A stretch of 46,132 nt of DNA, from positions 1 through 46,132 of the forward strand of contig CALYAW010000003.1 of NCBI GenBank assembly GCA_944393685.1, in the 5' to 3' direction. Below, one piece after another: positions 39,247 to 46,132 of the stretch. The notes under the pieces are model-generated. The model worked only from the letters and a program-made list of their open reading frames with translations, ran no database searches and was not told the DNA's origin. Both the position numbers and the translations under genes were made by a program. Every line of letters begins with the position of its first letter. Position 1 is the stretch's first letter. The DNA comes from an uncultured Alphaproteobacteria bacterium. Its GTDB lineage: Bacteria; Pseudomonadota; Alphaproteobacteria; RF32; CAG-239.

Positions 39247-39273
39247 AAGAAGCTCTTGATATGCGAGCTTCTT
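39247..39273 (-). terminator. Terminator downstream of hslO
   Basis: AAGAAGCTC and GAGCTTCTT form a 9-bp stem with a 9-base loop; on the minus strand it is followed by a T-rich tail (TGTTTT). Confidence 0.7.
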
Positions 39274-39311
39274 CTACAATATTAGATATTCATTAAAAAC
39301 TGGTTAAATAT

Positions 39312-40244
39312 CTATTGTTTCATAATTTCACCTTTGTCAAAAACATATTTTTCCGAACAGAAGTTGCAAGTTGCCGTGATTTTATTGTTTTCAACCATAG
39401 CATTGATGTCTGCTTCGGAAAAAGTGCTAAGCGTGTTTAACAGCTTTTCACGAGAGCAGCGGCAACCGAAACTATAGTTTTTTGTATTAGATATATTCAG
39501 ATTATTGGCGTGGAAAAGACGATGCAACAATTCTTCAGAGGATAAAGCTGCATTGAATACTTCATCTTCGGTCAGACTTTCCATAAATATCTTAGCCTGA
39601 TTCCAATTTTCTGCTATGCTCTCCTCGTCAAGAGATGTTTTTTTACCACCGTCAGAGGGCATCTTTTGCAGCATGATGCCAGCTGCAGCCCAAGATTGTG
39701 AATCTCCTTCCGGCGCTTTTAGAAAAAGTTTTAGGTCTGTGTCGATTTGTTCGGATTGTTTAAAATAACGTAGGGCGCACTCGCTTAAAGTTTTTCCTTG
39801 AAGGTCAACAATTCCTTGGTATAACTGTGTGCTTGGGCCTTGATCTACCGTAAAAGCCAGATGACCTCCTCCTAACAAATGCGGTGTTGGTTCAATTTCT
39901 CCAGAGGTTTTGCGTAGAGCTTGGTTTTGTTCCAAGCGCTTTTCATCATAGCGGGCGCAAGCACGAATTTTACCAGATGAAGTGACATCAACAACTACCA
40001 TATTGATTACACCGTTGCTTTGGGTTTGCAGTGTAAAAAGACCATCGTATTTGAGCATGCTCGACAACATGGCTCCCAGAACACTGCACTCGGCAATTAC
40101 CGCAGAAACAGGGCGCGGATAACGATGCTTGCTTAAAATAGTGTTTAGCACATCATTGAGGCGGATTAATCTTCCTTGATAAGCTCCGTTGTCAATAAAA
40201 AATGATGCACATGAATCAAAATTTGTGTCGTTTTTGGTAGGCAT
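39312..40244 (-). CDS. hslO: Redox-regulated chaperone Hsp33
   Basis: Hsp33 is a holdase switched on by oxidation of its zinc-binding Cys. The four ligands are present as CRC (in FGCRCSREKLLNTL) and CNFC (in TATCNFCSEKYVFD) near the C terminus. The N-terminal domain has ECSVLGAMLSSMLKYDG and LTLQTQS-like FTLQTQSNGVINMVVVDV. 310 residues is close to the family norm of about 290. It is transcribed divergently from recX; the two gene starts are close together. Confidence 0.95.
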   Translation of the reverse strand: MPTKNDTNFDSCASFFIDNGAYQGRLIRLNDVLNTILSKHRYPRPVSAVIAECSVLGAMLSSMLKYDGLFTLQTQSNGVINMVVVDVTSSGKIRACARYDEKRLEQNQALRKTSGEIEPTPHLLGGGHLAFTVDQGPSTQLYQGIVDLQGKTLSECALRYFKQSEQIDTDLKLFLKAPEGDSQSWAAAGIMLQKMPSDGGKKTSLDEESIAENWNQAKIFMESLTEDEVFNAALSSEELLHRLFHANNLNISNTKNYSFGCRCSREKLLNTLSTFSEADINAMVENNKITATCNFCSEKYVFDKGEIMKQ

Positions 40245-40282
40245 TGATATTTTTTCCTTATATATTATTTTGTTGTTATTGG

Positions 40283-40288
40283 TATAAT
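40283..40288 (+). promoter_or_regulatory. -10 element of the recX promoter
   Basis: TATAAT preceded by TTGG lies 22 bases upstream of the GTG start. No good -35 is visible, and the untranslated leader would be only about 15 bases. Confidence 0.4.
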
Positions 40289-40309
40289 CCAGTTGAGAGG
40301 ATTTTTCAA

Positions 40310-40855
40310 GTGTCAGAAGAACAGTTCACTTCCAAGAAGACAAAATTTTTGCGTAAGATGACAAAGAAGCGTGTTAAAAATATCGGTTTGTATTATTTGA
40401 AACGTTTTGAGTCTTCGGTTGCTAATTTACGGACAGTCTTGAGGCGTCGTGTGGATACGTACGCTTATCAAAATAAAGAATTTGATCGTAATGAGGCCTA
40501 TGAGTGGATTGAAGAGGTCCTTGATGATTTCTTACGATATGGTTATTTAAATGATGAACGATATGCTGAGCTTAAAATTAAAGATTATATGAGTATCGGA
40601 AAGTCTCCTCGTTATATTCTTGGAAAATTACGTGAGAAAGGCGTTGATGAGGCTATTGTTAACTCATTGATGGATGCGCAGGAATATGATCCTCTCGAAA
40701 CAGCCTTGAAATTAGCAAAAAAGAAAAAAATAGGCCCTTTTTGTGCTGATGAAACTTTGCGTAGAGAGCGACATAATAAAGATTTGGCAATTTTGGTGCG
40801 CGCAGGTTTCGATTATGATATTGCCATAAAAGTCTTAAATTCTTCGGATGTTTAG
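40310..40855 (+). CDS. recX: Regulatory protein RecX
   Basis: RecX binds RecA filaments and limits their extension. The 181-residue protein shows the three-helix repeats of the family: LKRFESSVANLRTVLRRRV, WIEEVLDDFLRYGYLNDERYAE and SPRYILGKLREKGVDEAIVN. The GTG at 40310 with TGAGAGG upstream is the likely start; an in-frame extension back to 40244 would overlap the hslO start and encodes an atypical Phe/Tyr/Cys-rich segment. A perfect TATAAT lies at 40283-40288, implying a short leader. The stop overlaps the stop of truA by 4 bases, in convergent orientation. recA is not adjacent. Confidence 0.88.
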   Translation: MSEEQFTSKKTKFLRKMTKKRVKNIGLYYLKRFESSVANLRTVLRRRVDTYAYQNKEFDRNEAYEWIEEVLDDFLRYGYLNDERYAELKIKDYMSIGKSPRYILGKLREKGVDEAIVNSLMDAQEYDPLETALKLAKKKKIGPFCADETLRRERHNKDLAILVRAGFDYDIAIKVLNSSDV

Positions 40856-41631
40856 TAGAGAACTTTGCTTAAATATAAGCCGCACGCAGGTGCAGTAGGA
40901 CCAGCCAGTCGACGATCTTTGGCTTCAAGAATGGTTTTGATGTCTTCGGGTGAAAGGTGCCCGTCACCGACAAGTTTCAGAGTGCCTACCATATTGCGAA
41001 CTTGGTGATGTAAAAAAGAACGCGCCTCAACGGTAAAGATGATTTCTTCTTCAGAGCGAGTAATGTCTAAGCGGTCAAGTGTTTTTACAGGAGATTTGGC
41101 TTGACAGGCCGCCGCACGAAAAGATGTAAAATCATGGTGCCCAAGCAAATATTGTGCTCCTTGGCGCATTTTTTCTATATCAAGTGGAATCGGAACCCAC
41201 CACACACGGTCTTTTTGTAGAATGGGGGCTGTGCGGCGATTGAGAATTTTGTATATGTAGCCACGTCCTTTGGCCGAAAATCTGGCATTAAACTCTTGGC
41301 TGACAGCTTCAACAGCAAGAACAACAACGGGCGCACCTTGTTCTCGTAAATGAAAATTAAGAGCATCACGCAATTTCCACTCTTCTATTTCTCTATTTAA
41401 GTCAAAATGCGCAACTTGAGCCAAGGCGTGAACTCCTGCATCGGTTCGTCCGGCTCCTTGAACCAGACAAGTGATTTGTTCGCTAGATTGAGGTGCCTGC
41501 TTTGCTTCTTCTTTGGGGGTTATTATTGCAAGCGCGTTTTCCAGATATTCTTGTACACTCGGACCATCAAGCTGCCGCTGCCAGCCGAGAATATTGGTTC
41601 CATCATATTCAATTGTAATTTTATAGCGCAT
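40852..41631 (-). CDS. truA: tRNA pseudouridine(38-40) synthase TruA
   Basis: TruA makes pseudouridine at positions 38-40 of the anticodon stem-loop. The catalytic Asp64 sits in GAGRTDAGVHALAQVAHF. Other conserved pieces are YDGTNILGWQRQ near the start, DFTSFRAA and ARSFLHHQVRNMVGTL. 259 residues is normal; a short Gln/Glu-rich insert (EEAKQAPQSSEQ) precedes the active site. It converges on recX. Confidence 0.96.
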   Translation of the reverse strand: MRYKITIEYDGTNILGWQRQLDGPSVQEYLENALAIITPKEEAKQAPQSSEQITCLVQGAGRTDAGVHALAQVAHFDLNREIEEWKLRDALNFHLREQGAPVVVLAVEAVSQEFNARFSAKGRGYIYKILNRRTAPILQKDRVWWVPIPLDIEKMRQGAQYLLGHHDFTSFRAAACQAKSPVKTLDRLDITRSEEEIIFTVEARSFLHHQVRNMVGTLKLVGDGHLSPEDIKTILEAKDRRLAGPTAPACGLYLSKVLY

Positions 41632-41660
41632 GAGAAGTTGGTATCTGAATTGTGGTTATA

Positions 41661-41694
41661 AATAAAGAGGCATAAATCTTATGCCTCCTTTTTG
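41661..41694. terminator. Hairpin terminator between truA and the Gfo/Idh gene
   Basis: GAGGCATAA (41667-41675) and TTATGCCTC (41679-41687) form a 9-bp stem with a 3-base loop. On the minus strand a T-rich tail follows, so it ends the Gfo/Idh transcript upstream of truA; on the plus strand CTTTTT follows. Confidence 0.8.
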
Positions 41695-41714
41695 TGACTT
41701 TTGCAAGTCGGAAA

Positions 41715-42734
41715 TTATTCGGCTGCAATTGTCAAAAGATTGTTGTCTTGTGCAAAAAAGCCAAGTTGTTCCTGAATCGTCCAAATTGTACGCAGAGCAG
41801 CAAGCGCTTTTTCTCCGGTGATACGAGGCGTATCTTTACCGTTAACACAATTGATAAAATGACTGAGTTCCGCTTGCAGCGGTTGATTGGTCGGAATAAA
41901 CAACTGCTCAACACTGCCTTTAAGACCATAATGCATCCATTCGGGTATCTCTTCTTGATTGACATAGGGCATACGTCCTTGGGTGTGAACGTTGATGCTT
42001 TGGTTGATGAAGTCCATGTCAATATAGTTCGTATCGGTTGTAACTGATAATGTCCGAACACGCGCTTGGGTAATGCGGCTGGCTGTCAGATTTGCGGTAA
42101 CACCGTTTTCAAATTCCAAAAGAGCGGTGATATAATCTTTGCCCTGCGGGCTGGATGGTGTTTTAACACTGGCGGCATGCACCTTGGTAACGGGAGATTG
42201 AACCAGAGATTGAATAACTTCCATATCGTGTATCATCAAATCCATTGAAACATCAACATCAGTGATGCGTCCGGAAGCGGCAGACATACGTTGCGCTGTT
42301 AGAGAGCGAATCTTGGATGTGTCATTCAACAGTTTGTGCATTTGTTCTACGGCTGGATTAAACTGTTCAATATGTCCGACAAGAAGAGTAACATTGTTCT
42401 TTTTTGCCGCGTTAATCAGTCGTTGACATTCTGCTTCGGTAGTCGCCAGCGGTTTTTCCATCAGGCAGTGAATACCCCGGTTGAGAAAAAATTCTCCAAC
42501 TTCGGCGTGAGTGACTGATGTGGTTACGACACTAACAGCTTCTACGCTGGCGGCAACCTCTTCTAAAGAAGAAAAGGCCTTAATTCCAAATGATTCCGCG
42601 GCAGCTTTGCTGGCTTCTGGGAATATATCATATACACCGACCAATTCAACACCTTGCAAAGATTTGTAAGTCTTGAGGTGGTTTTTGCCCATCATGCCGG
42701 CGCCAATCACGGCTACTTTGATGTTGTTAGACAT
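41715..42734 (-). CDS. Gfo/Idh/MocA-family NAD(P)-dependent oxidoreductase
   Basis: This 339-residue protein has the N-terminal Rossmann domain with GAGMMGKNH (about residues 11-19) and the EKP motif (in LMEKPLATTEAE), which carries the conserved catalytic Lys. The C-terminal alpha/beta domain includes DLMIHDMEVIQSL, with the His that often completes the active site. Members dehydrogenate sugars or sugar nucleotides; the substrate cannot be told from sequence. Possible roles include nucleotide-sugar synthesis for surface glycan (GnnA/WbpB-like), but no aminotransferase partner is adjacent. It is divergent from the TolC-like lipoprotein gene. Confidence 0.88.
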   Translation of the reverse strand: MSNNIKVAVIGAGMMGKNHLKTYKSLQGVELVGVYDIFPEASKAAAESFGIKAFSSLEEVAASVEAVSVVTTSVTHAEVGEFFLNRGIHCLMEKPLATTEAECQRLINAAKKNNVTLLVGHIEQFNPAVEQMHKLLNDTSKIRSLTAQRMSAASGRITDVDVSMDLMIHDMEVIQSLVQSPVTKVHAASVKTPSSPQGKDYITALLEFENGVTANLTASRITQARVRTLSVTTDTNYIDMDFINQSINVHTQGRMPYVNQEEIPEWMHYGLKGSVEQLFIPTNQPLQAELSHFINCVNGKDTPRITGEKALAALRTIWTIQEQLGFFAQDNNLLTIAAE

Positions 42735-42847
42735 ATGTTTTATCCCTAAATAGTTCGGTTAAGTTTATTTTGGTTTACATATAACAAGAAATTTGATAAA
42801 AAGCTTTTAAATTCTTGTTACATATTGTTACACAAGGGAATAATGGT

Positions 42848-44608
42848 ATGAAAACCTACGAAAAACTAAGATTTTGTATGATTTCGGTATTAATTGTTTT
42901 GTCTGCGTGTAGTGTTGATAAAAATAACAAAAACAGTGAGATACATGCCGATACATTGGTTTTTGCATCGAATCCCGAGCCAGTTGACGGAAAATTGGAT
43001 GTGTATACGACTATGGCTAGAGCTTCCAAGTATAATGTGGATGTTGCAACTCAAAGTCTGAAAAAGAAAATTTATAATCAGAATCCTAATCTTAATCCTC
43101 AAGAAATGATTGAAAACATCATTAGTTCAGATATTAATGATCAGAGCCGTTTGTTTGCTGCTTCTCGTGTGCTGGAATATGCGACAATCTATGCTGTTGC
43201 AAGTCTGGAAAACAATTCACAGTTTATGGATAATTATTTGTATGAAAAATCTGCGCAACACTTGGCGTCTGCTGCTATACGCGTTCATCAAGATGCTTGG
43301 TTCGCCAGCCGCAAAAGCAAAGAAGTTGCCAGATTGATACGTTCGGAAAAGAAAAAATCCGATGAGCTTAAGAAAAAGTATGACCGAAAAGGTTCGTTGA
43401 ACAGTGAAGAGTTGGAATATAAAAAGAATTTGGATGTGGCTTTGATGAAATTTGGTGAATTTCAGCAAGCATTTGCCATGAATATGTCTGAATACGAACA
43501 GATTACAAAAGTCCTTCCTAAAGAGATAAAATTAGAAGGAAGACGCTTCTATGAATTGGAAGATTTTGACAAAGATTATACAATTGAAGTCTTTCAAGAA
43601 GCTGCCGTTAGAAATCGTAAGGAGTTTGCTTTAGCCAAAGACAAGGTTAAAAATTATGGTATTATAGAACTCAGGCACAGAGTGTTGAGGGACTATCCTT
43701 TAGTTAAGCGTTTAGATGTAAACGGCCTCAAGGTCGAAAACGATGTTTATGAACGTGCTTTGTATGATAAAGTGATTGCAATTGCTGAAAAACTTTTGCA
43801 GGATATTCGCGATTTTCGCTTGGCTAAAAGTGGTAGTGATGCTCAGAAAACTATGCAACGCGTCGTATTCGATGACTTGGCGGCGGCGATTTTGACACAA
43901 GTTGAAGTCTCTTATCGTTTGGTTGAACAAGCTAATGCTGATTACGAGGCAAATGAGCGTGAAATTGCCAAAATTCAAAAATTAGTTCATAAGTTTGGAA
44001 AATCTTATAGACTTACTACTGATGAAAAAGCTGAGCTGTTGAATAATAAGATTATGCTTGTGGTTTTGGAACAAAAATCTGCCCAAATTAAGGCTGAAAG
44101 AGCTATGGCTCTTAGAAATTTGTATTTTAATGCAGGTTTATCTCCTTTTAGTAAAACACTGTTGAGGGGAAATATCAAAGATATTACGCTCTCTCTTCGA
44201 GAGGCTTTTAATCATGATTTGGTTGAAATGTTGTCAACCGTTTCCATGCAAATGAAAGAACAACCCTTGTTGGAGCAAAGTGGTTGGGCTCAGGGCGAAA
44301 ATTGGCTTGAAGAGGTTATGAAAGAGAATAAAAATTATAGAATAAAGCCTAACCGGAAAGCAAAAACGGAAAAAGATAATGCAAAATCATTACAATTTGG
44401 CGCATATGAAAATCGTGACAGCGCAGTCGAGGACTGGACCGTTTTAGGTTCGAAATTTCCTTCTTTGCAAAAATATCAGCCGCAGATAGAAGAAGCTTGG
44501 GTGAATGGAAAAAAATGGTATAGATTACGTATATATGATACATCTGTCTCTCTATTGACTATATGCAAAGAAGTCAGAGAAAACGGTTTTGAGTGCTTGC
44601 TTCAATAA
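42848..44608 (+). CDS. TolC-like outer-membrane lipoprotein with C-terminal SPOR domain
   Basis: The start ATG at 42848 has AAGGGA upstream and gives a lipoprotein signal with lipobox LSAC (Cys21); the in-frame extension to 42815 has no signal. The long helical body (about residues 55-470) has the spaced Ala/Asn-rich helices and duplicated layout of TolC-family outer-membrane factors, for example DVYTTMARASKYNVDVATQ and AAAILTQVEVSYRLVEQAN, although conservation is weak. The last 73 residues (SLQFGAYENRDSAVEDW, GKKWYRLRIY, ENGFECLLQ) match a SPOR domain, which binds denuded peptidoglycan. Combining both in one lipoprotein is unusual. It heads a probable cluster with the two genes downstream. 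Confidence 0.65.
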   Translation: MKTYEKLRFCMISVLIVLSACSVDKNNKNSEIHADTLVFASNPEPVDGKLDVYTTMARASKYNVDVATQSLKKKIYNQNPNLNPQEMIENIISSDINDQSRLFAASRVLEYATIYAVASLENNSQFMDNYLYEKSAQHLASAAIRVHQDAWFASRKSKEVARLIRSEKKKSDELKKKYDRKGSLNSEELEYKKNLDVALMKFGEFQQAFAMNMSEYEQITKVLPKEIKLEGRRFYELEDFDKDYTIEVFQEAAVRNRKEFALAKDKVKNYGIIELRHRVLRDYPLVKRLDVNGLKVENDVYERALYDKVIAIAEKLLQDIRDFRLAKSGSDAQKTMQRVVFDDLAAAILTQVEVSYRLVEQANADYEANEREIAKIQKLVHKFGKSYRLTTDEKAELLNNKIMLVVLEQKSAQIKAERAMALRNLYFNAGLSPFSKTLLRGNIKDITLSLREAFNHDLVEMLSTVSMQMKEQPLLEQSGWAQGENWLEEVMKENKNYRIKPNRKAKTEKDNAKSLQFGAYENRDSAVEDWTVLGSKFPSLQKYQPQIEEAWVNGKKWYRLRIYDTSVSLLTICKEVRENGFECLLQ

Positions 44609-44678
44609 ATTGTTTGTCAAATGGTAAAAGATAATTTATCATAAAACAAGAATGATTAATTTTGAGGACATATGACCG

Positions 44679-45818
44679 ATGGCAGACGATAAAGAAAGTA
44701 AAATCGAGAGCATTCGTTCCAAGATTCAGGAAAGCAGAGAAGCATTCGGGAGCTCTTATTCCATTGGTGATGATAAGTCTGTTTGGAAAGCTGTTTCTAA
44801 CACATCTGGAAATGATATCGGTCGGGGGACTTTTCTTAATACGATAGATTTTGTTGGAAAAAATCTAGAAGATGGAAAATTTGCAAATGAAAGTTTTCGA
44901 AATGCAAATTTTTCCGTGGCAAATCTAACAAAGGTAGATTTTTCCGGTGCTGATTTGCGCGGGGTGGATTTTTCGGGTGCAAATTTAACCGATGCTAATT
45001 TATCCGGAGCAGATTTGAGCGGTGCAATATTGTCTGGAGCCGTTTTACATCGAACTAATTTTACCGGAGCAAAGCTCAATGGTGTCAAACTGCAAGATGC
45101 CGATTTGGAAAATGCGATTTTACTTGATATCGAAATTGATGAACTCGGTATTGAAGAATTACAAGAATTGATTGAGTATTTGGCAAAATATTATCCTCAT
45201 AAACTTAATTTGGCTAAAATGAACTTGACATTGCTTAATTTGGCAAAAATAGATTTGACCAAAGTTAGTTTGCGCGGTGTCGATTTTACGGGTTGTGATT
45301 TTACCGGGGTTAATATTATGGAACTTGATTTGAGTGAGTGTATTATTACTCCCCAACAGATTGCTCAGGCGCTCGGGCACGTTCCGAATAAAGAAGAATT
45401 GGCTCGTATTATGGCGCCGAAGAAAAAAGCCGCCAAGAGTTTTAACGGCATAGATATCAGTGATATCTTTTTGGGTGATGGAAAAGAATTTGGCGTTTTG
45501 GATTTTGCTCATGACAAAGGAATAAGTATTGAAAGTTTGATGAATATGGGAAAAAAAGTTTTTCGCCGCGGTGCTGAAAAACCTCCGGTTAAAGATGAAG
45601 AAGCTTTAAAAAATATTCGTTCCGCACAAGAAGATAAAGTGAAATCCCATAACGAAGAATTGCGTAGGATTATTGAAGAACGTAAACGTAAAGAATTGGA
45701 AGTTCGTGTCGCAATGAAAAAAGAATTGGAAAAAGAAGTTGTGAAAGAAGAACCCAAAAAAGAAAATAAAAAAGAATTTGATGAAAGAATTATCAATAGA
45801 GGAAGAGACGGCCGTTAA
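44679..45818 (+). CDS. Pentapeptide-repeat protein with charged C-terminal tail
   Basis: This 379-residue cytoplasmic protein has two right-handed quadrilateral beta-helix blocks. Residues about 68-152 show the A(D/N)LSG-type repeats (SGADLRGVDFSGANLTDANL and on), and residues about 175-222 a second block (LNLAKMNLTLLNLAKIDL, GVDFTGCDFTGV). They are separated by a short helical insert (GIEELQELIEYLAKYY). The tail from residue about 300 is Lys/Glu-rich and probably coiled-coil. There is no signal peptide, so a protein-protein scaffold rather than a secreted factor is likely. It lies 70 bases after the TolC-like gene and 5 bases before the next start. Confidence 0.85.
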   Translation: MADDKESKIESIRSKIQESREAFGSSYSIGDDKSVWKAVSNTSGNDIGRGTFLNTIDFVGKNLEDGKFANESFRNANFSVANLTKVDFSGADLRGVDFSGANLTDANLSGADLSGAILSGAVLHRTNFTGAKLNGVKLQDADLENAILLDIEIDELGIEELQELIEYLAKYYPHKLNLAKMNLTLLNLAKIDLTKVSLRGVDFTGCDFTGVNIMELDLSECIITPQQIAQALGHVPNKEELARIMAPKKKAAKSFNGIDISDIFLGDGKEFGVLDFAHDKGISIESLMNMGKKVFRRGAEKPPVKDEEALKNIRSAQEDKVKSHNEELRRIIEERKRKELEVRVAMKKELEKEVVKEEPKKENKKEFDERIINRGRDGR

Positions 45819-45823
45819 TATCA

Positions 45824-46132
45824 ATGACAACCGATTTAACACTTGAAGATGAAGAAAGTCCGTGGAAAGCACTGTTAAATGTCTTTTTGGTGTTAGCTTT
45901 TACTTTGGTTTTTTTTATCTTTTTTTCAGTTTTTTTGTTCGGAGCGGTTCATTGGCTCGTTTTTAGAGGTGATGCCGTTCATGCTCATTTGTTTGCTCAT
46001 GCCGACTTTAACCTCTGGGAAAATCCTTTTTATATCTTTATTGTGTATGGTAGTTGGTGGGATGCATTATTGCACGGCTTGCGTACTCATGATATGAATT
46101 GGGTATTGGCGTTGCCGTTGATTGCCCCCTTG
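45824..46132 (+). CDS. Membrane protein, N-terminal 103 residues (cut by window end)
   Basis: The ATG at 45824 begins an ORF open to the last base. A short acidic cytoplasmic segment (MTTDLTLEDEESPWK) is followed by a strong membrane helix at about residues 17-47 (ALLNVFLVLAFTLVFFIFF then SVFLFGAVHWLVF), a predicted periplasmic loop of about 45 residues rich in His and aromatic residues, and the start of a second helix (WVLALPLIAPL). This two-helix topology with a small periplasmic domain is the N-terminal layout of type IV secretion coupling ATPases (VirD4/TraD/DotL types), but no ATPase motif is in view, so that is only a hypothesis. It starts 5 bases after the pentapeptide gene. Confidence 0.6.
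   Translation, partial: MTTDLTLEDEESPWKALLNVFLVLAFTLVFFIFFSVFLFGAVHWLVFRGDAVHAHLFAHADFNLWENPFYIFIVYGSWWDALLHGLRTHDMNWVLALPLIAPL

Overview
The window is an AT-rich bacterial chromosome segment that looks alphaproteobacterial. Evidence for this is the RpoB/RpoC sequence type, a CtrA-type TTAA-N7-TTAAC box, the CarD/CdnL, FtsH-GlmM and UvrC-PgsA neighbourhoods, and an alphaproteobacterial-style rplJ leader. The low GC and many small secreted or lipoprotein unknowns would fit an uncultured, perhaps host-associated lineage, but that last point is inference. The genetic code is standard; GTG and TTG starts are common (rplJ, pgsA, rsfS, recX, anmK, uvrC). No transposase, integrase, CRISPR array, rRNA or tRNA gene was found.

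Layout. 1-2800: the 3' end of tuf, mscL with a zinc-ribbon tail, anmK and a tandem S1-like protein. 2900-14300: the ribosomal-protein/RNA-polymerase block rplK-rplA-[leader]-rplJ-rplL-[terminator, two candidate promoters, two abutting palindromes]-rpoB-rpoC. secE and nusG are not next to rplK. 14400-21900: a small unknown gene, a CaCA cation antiporter, then uvrC-pgsA-response regulator-histidine kinase-a very acidic protein with six spaced Trp-Leu motifs. 21900-25710: a lipoprotein, a secreted SNase-like nuclease, and rplU-rpmA-obgE-rsfS. 25720-28563 (minus strand): DUF47/PhoU-like regulator-PiT phosphate transporter-rlmH, plus an unknown gene whose promoter overlaps a 24-bp perfect palindrome. 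28730-33600: a DsbA-like oxidoreductase, ftsH, glmM and two small genes. 33590-36100: a 57-residue YjfB-like microprotein, a secreted acidic protein and a Cys-rich/beta-solenoid surface protein. 36180-38600: carD, a roughly 260-nt structured RNA with its own promoter and terminator, an RgpF-like glycan gene and an ApaG-domain gene. 38600-42730: a lipoprotein, hslO, recX, truA and a Gfo/Idh oxidoreductase. 42850-end: a TolC-like lipoprotein carrying a SPOR domain, a pentapeptide-repeat protein and the start of a membrane protein cut by the window edge.

How the genes work together: most are housekeeping (translation, transcription, ribosome maturation, DNA repair, phospholipid and cell-wall precursor synthesis, proteostasis). 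The least ordinary parts are the pseudoknotted RNA at 36893-37156, the acidic Trp-Leu protein encoded directly after an EnvZ-type kinase, the Cys-module/beta-solenoid surface protein, and the TolC-SPOR/pentapeptide/membrane-protein cluster at the right edge.
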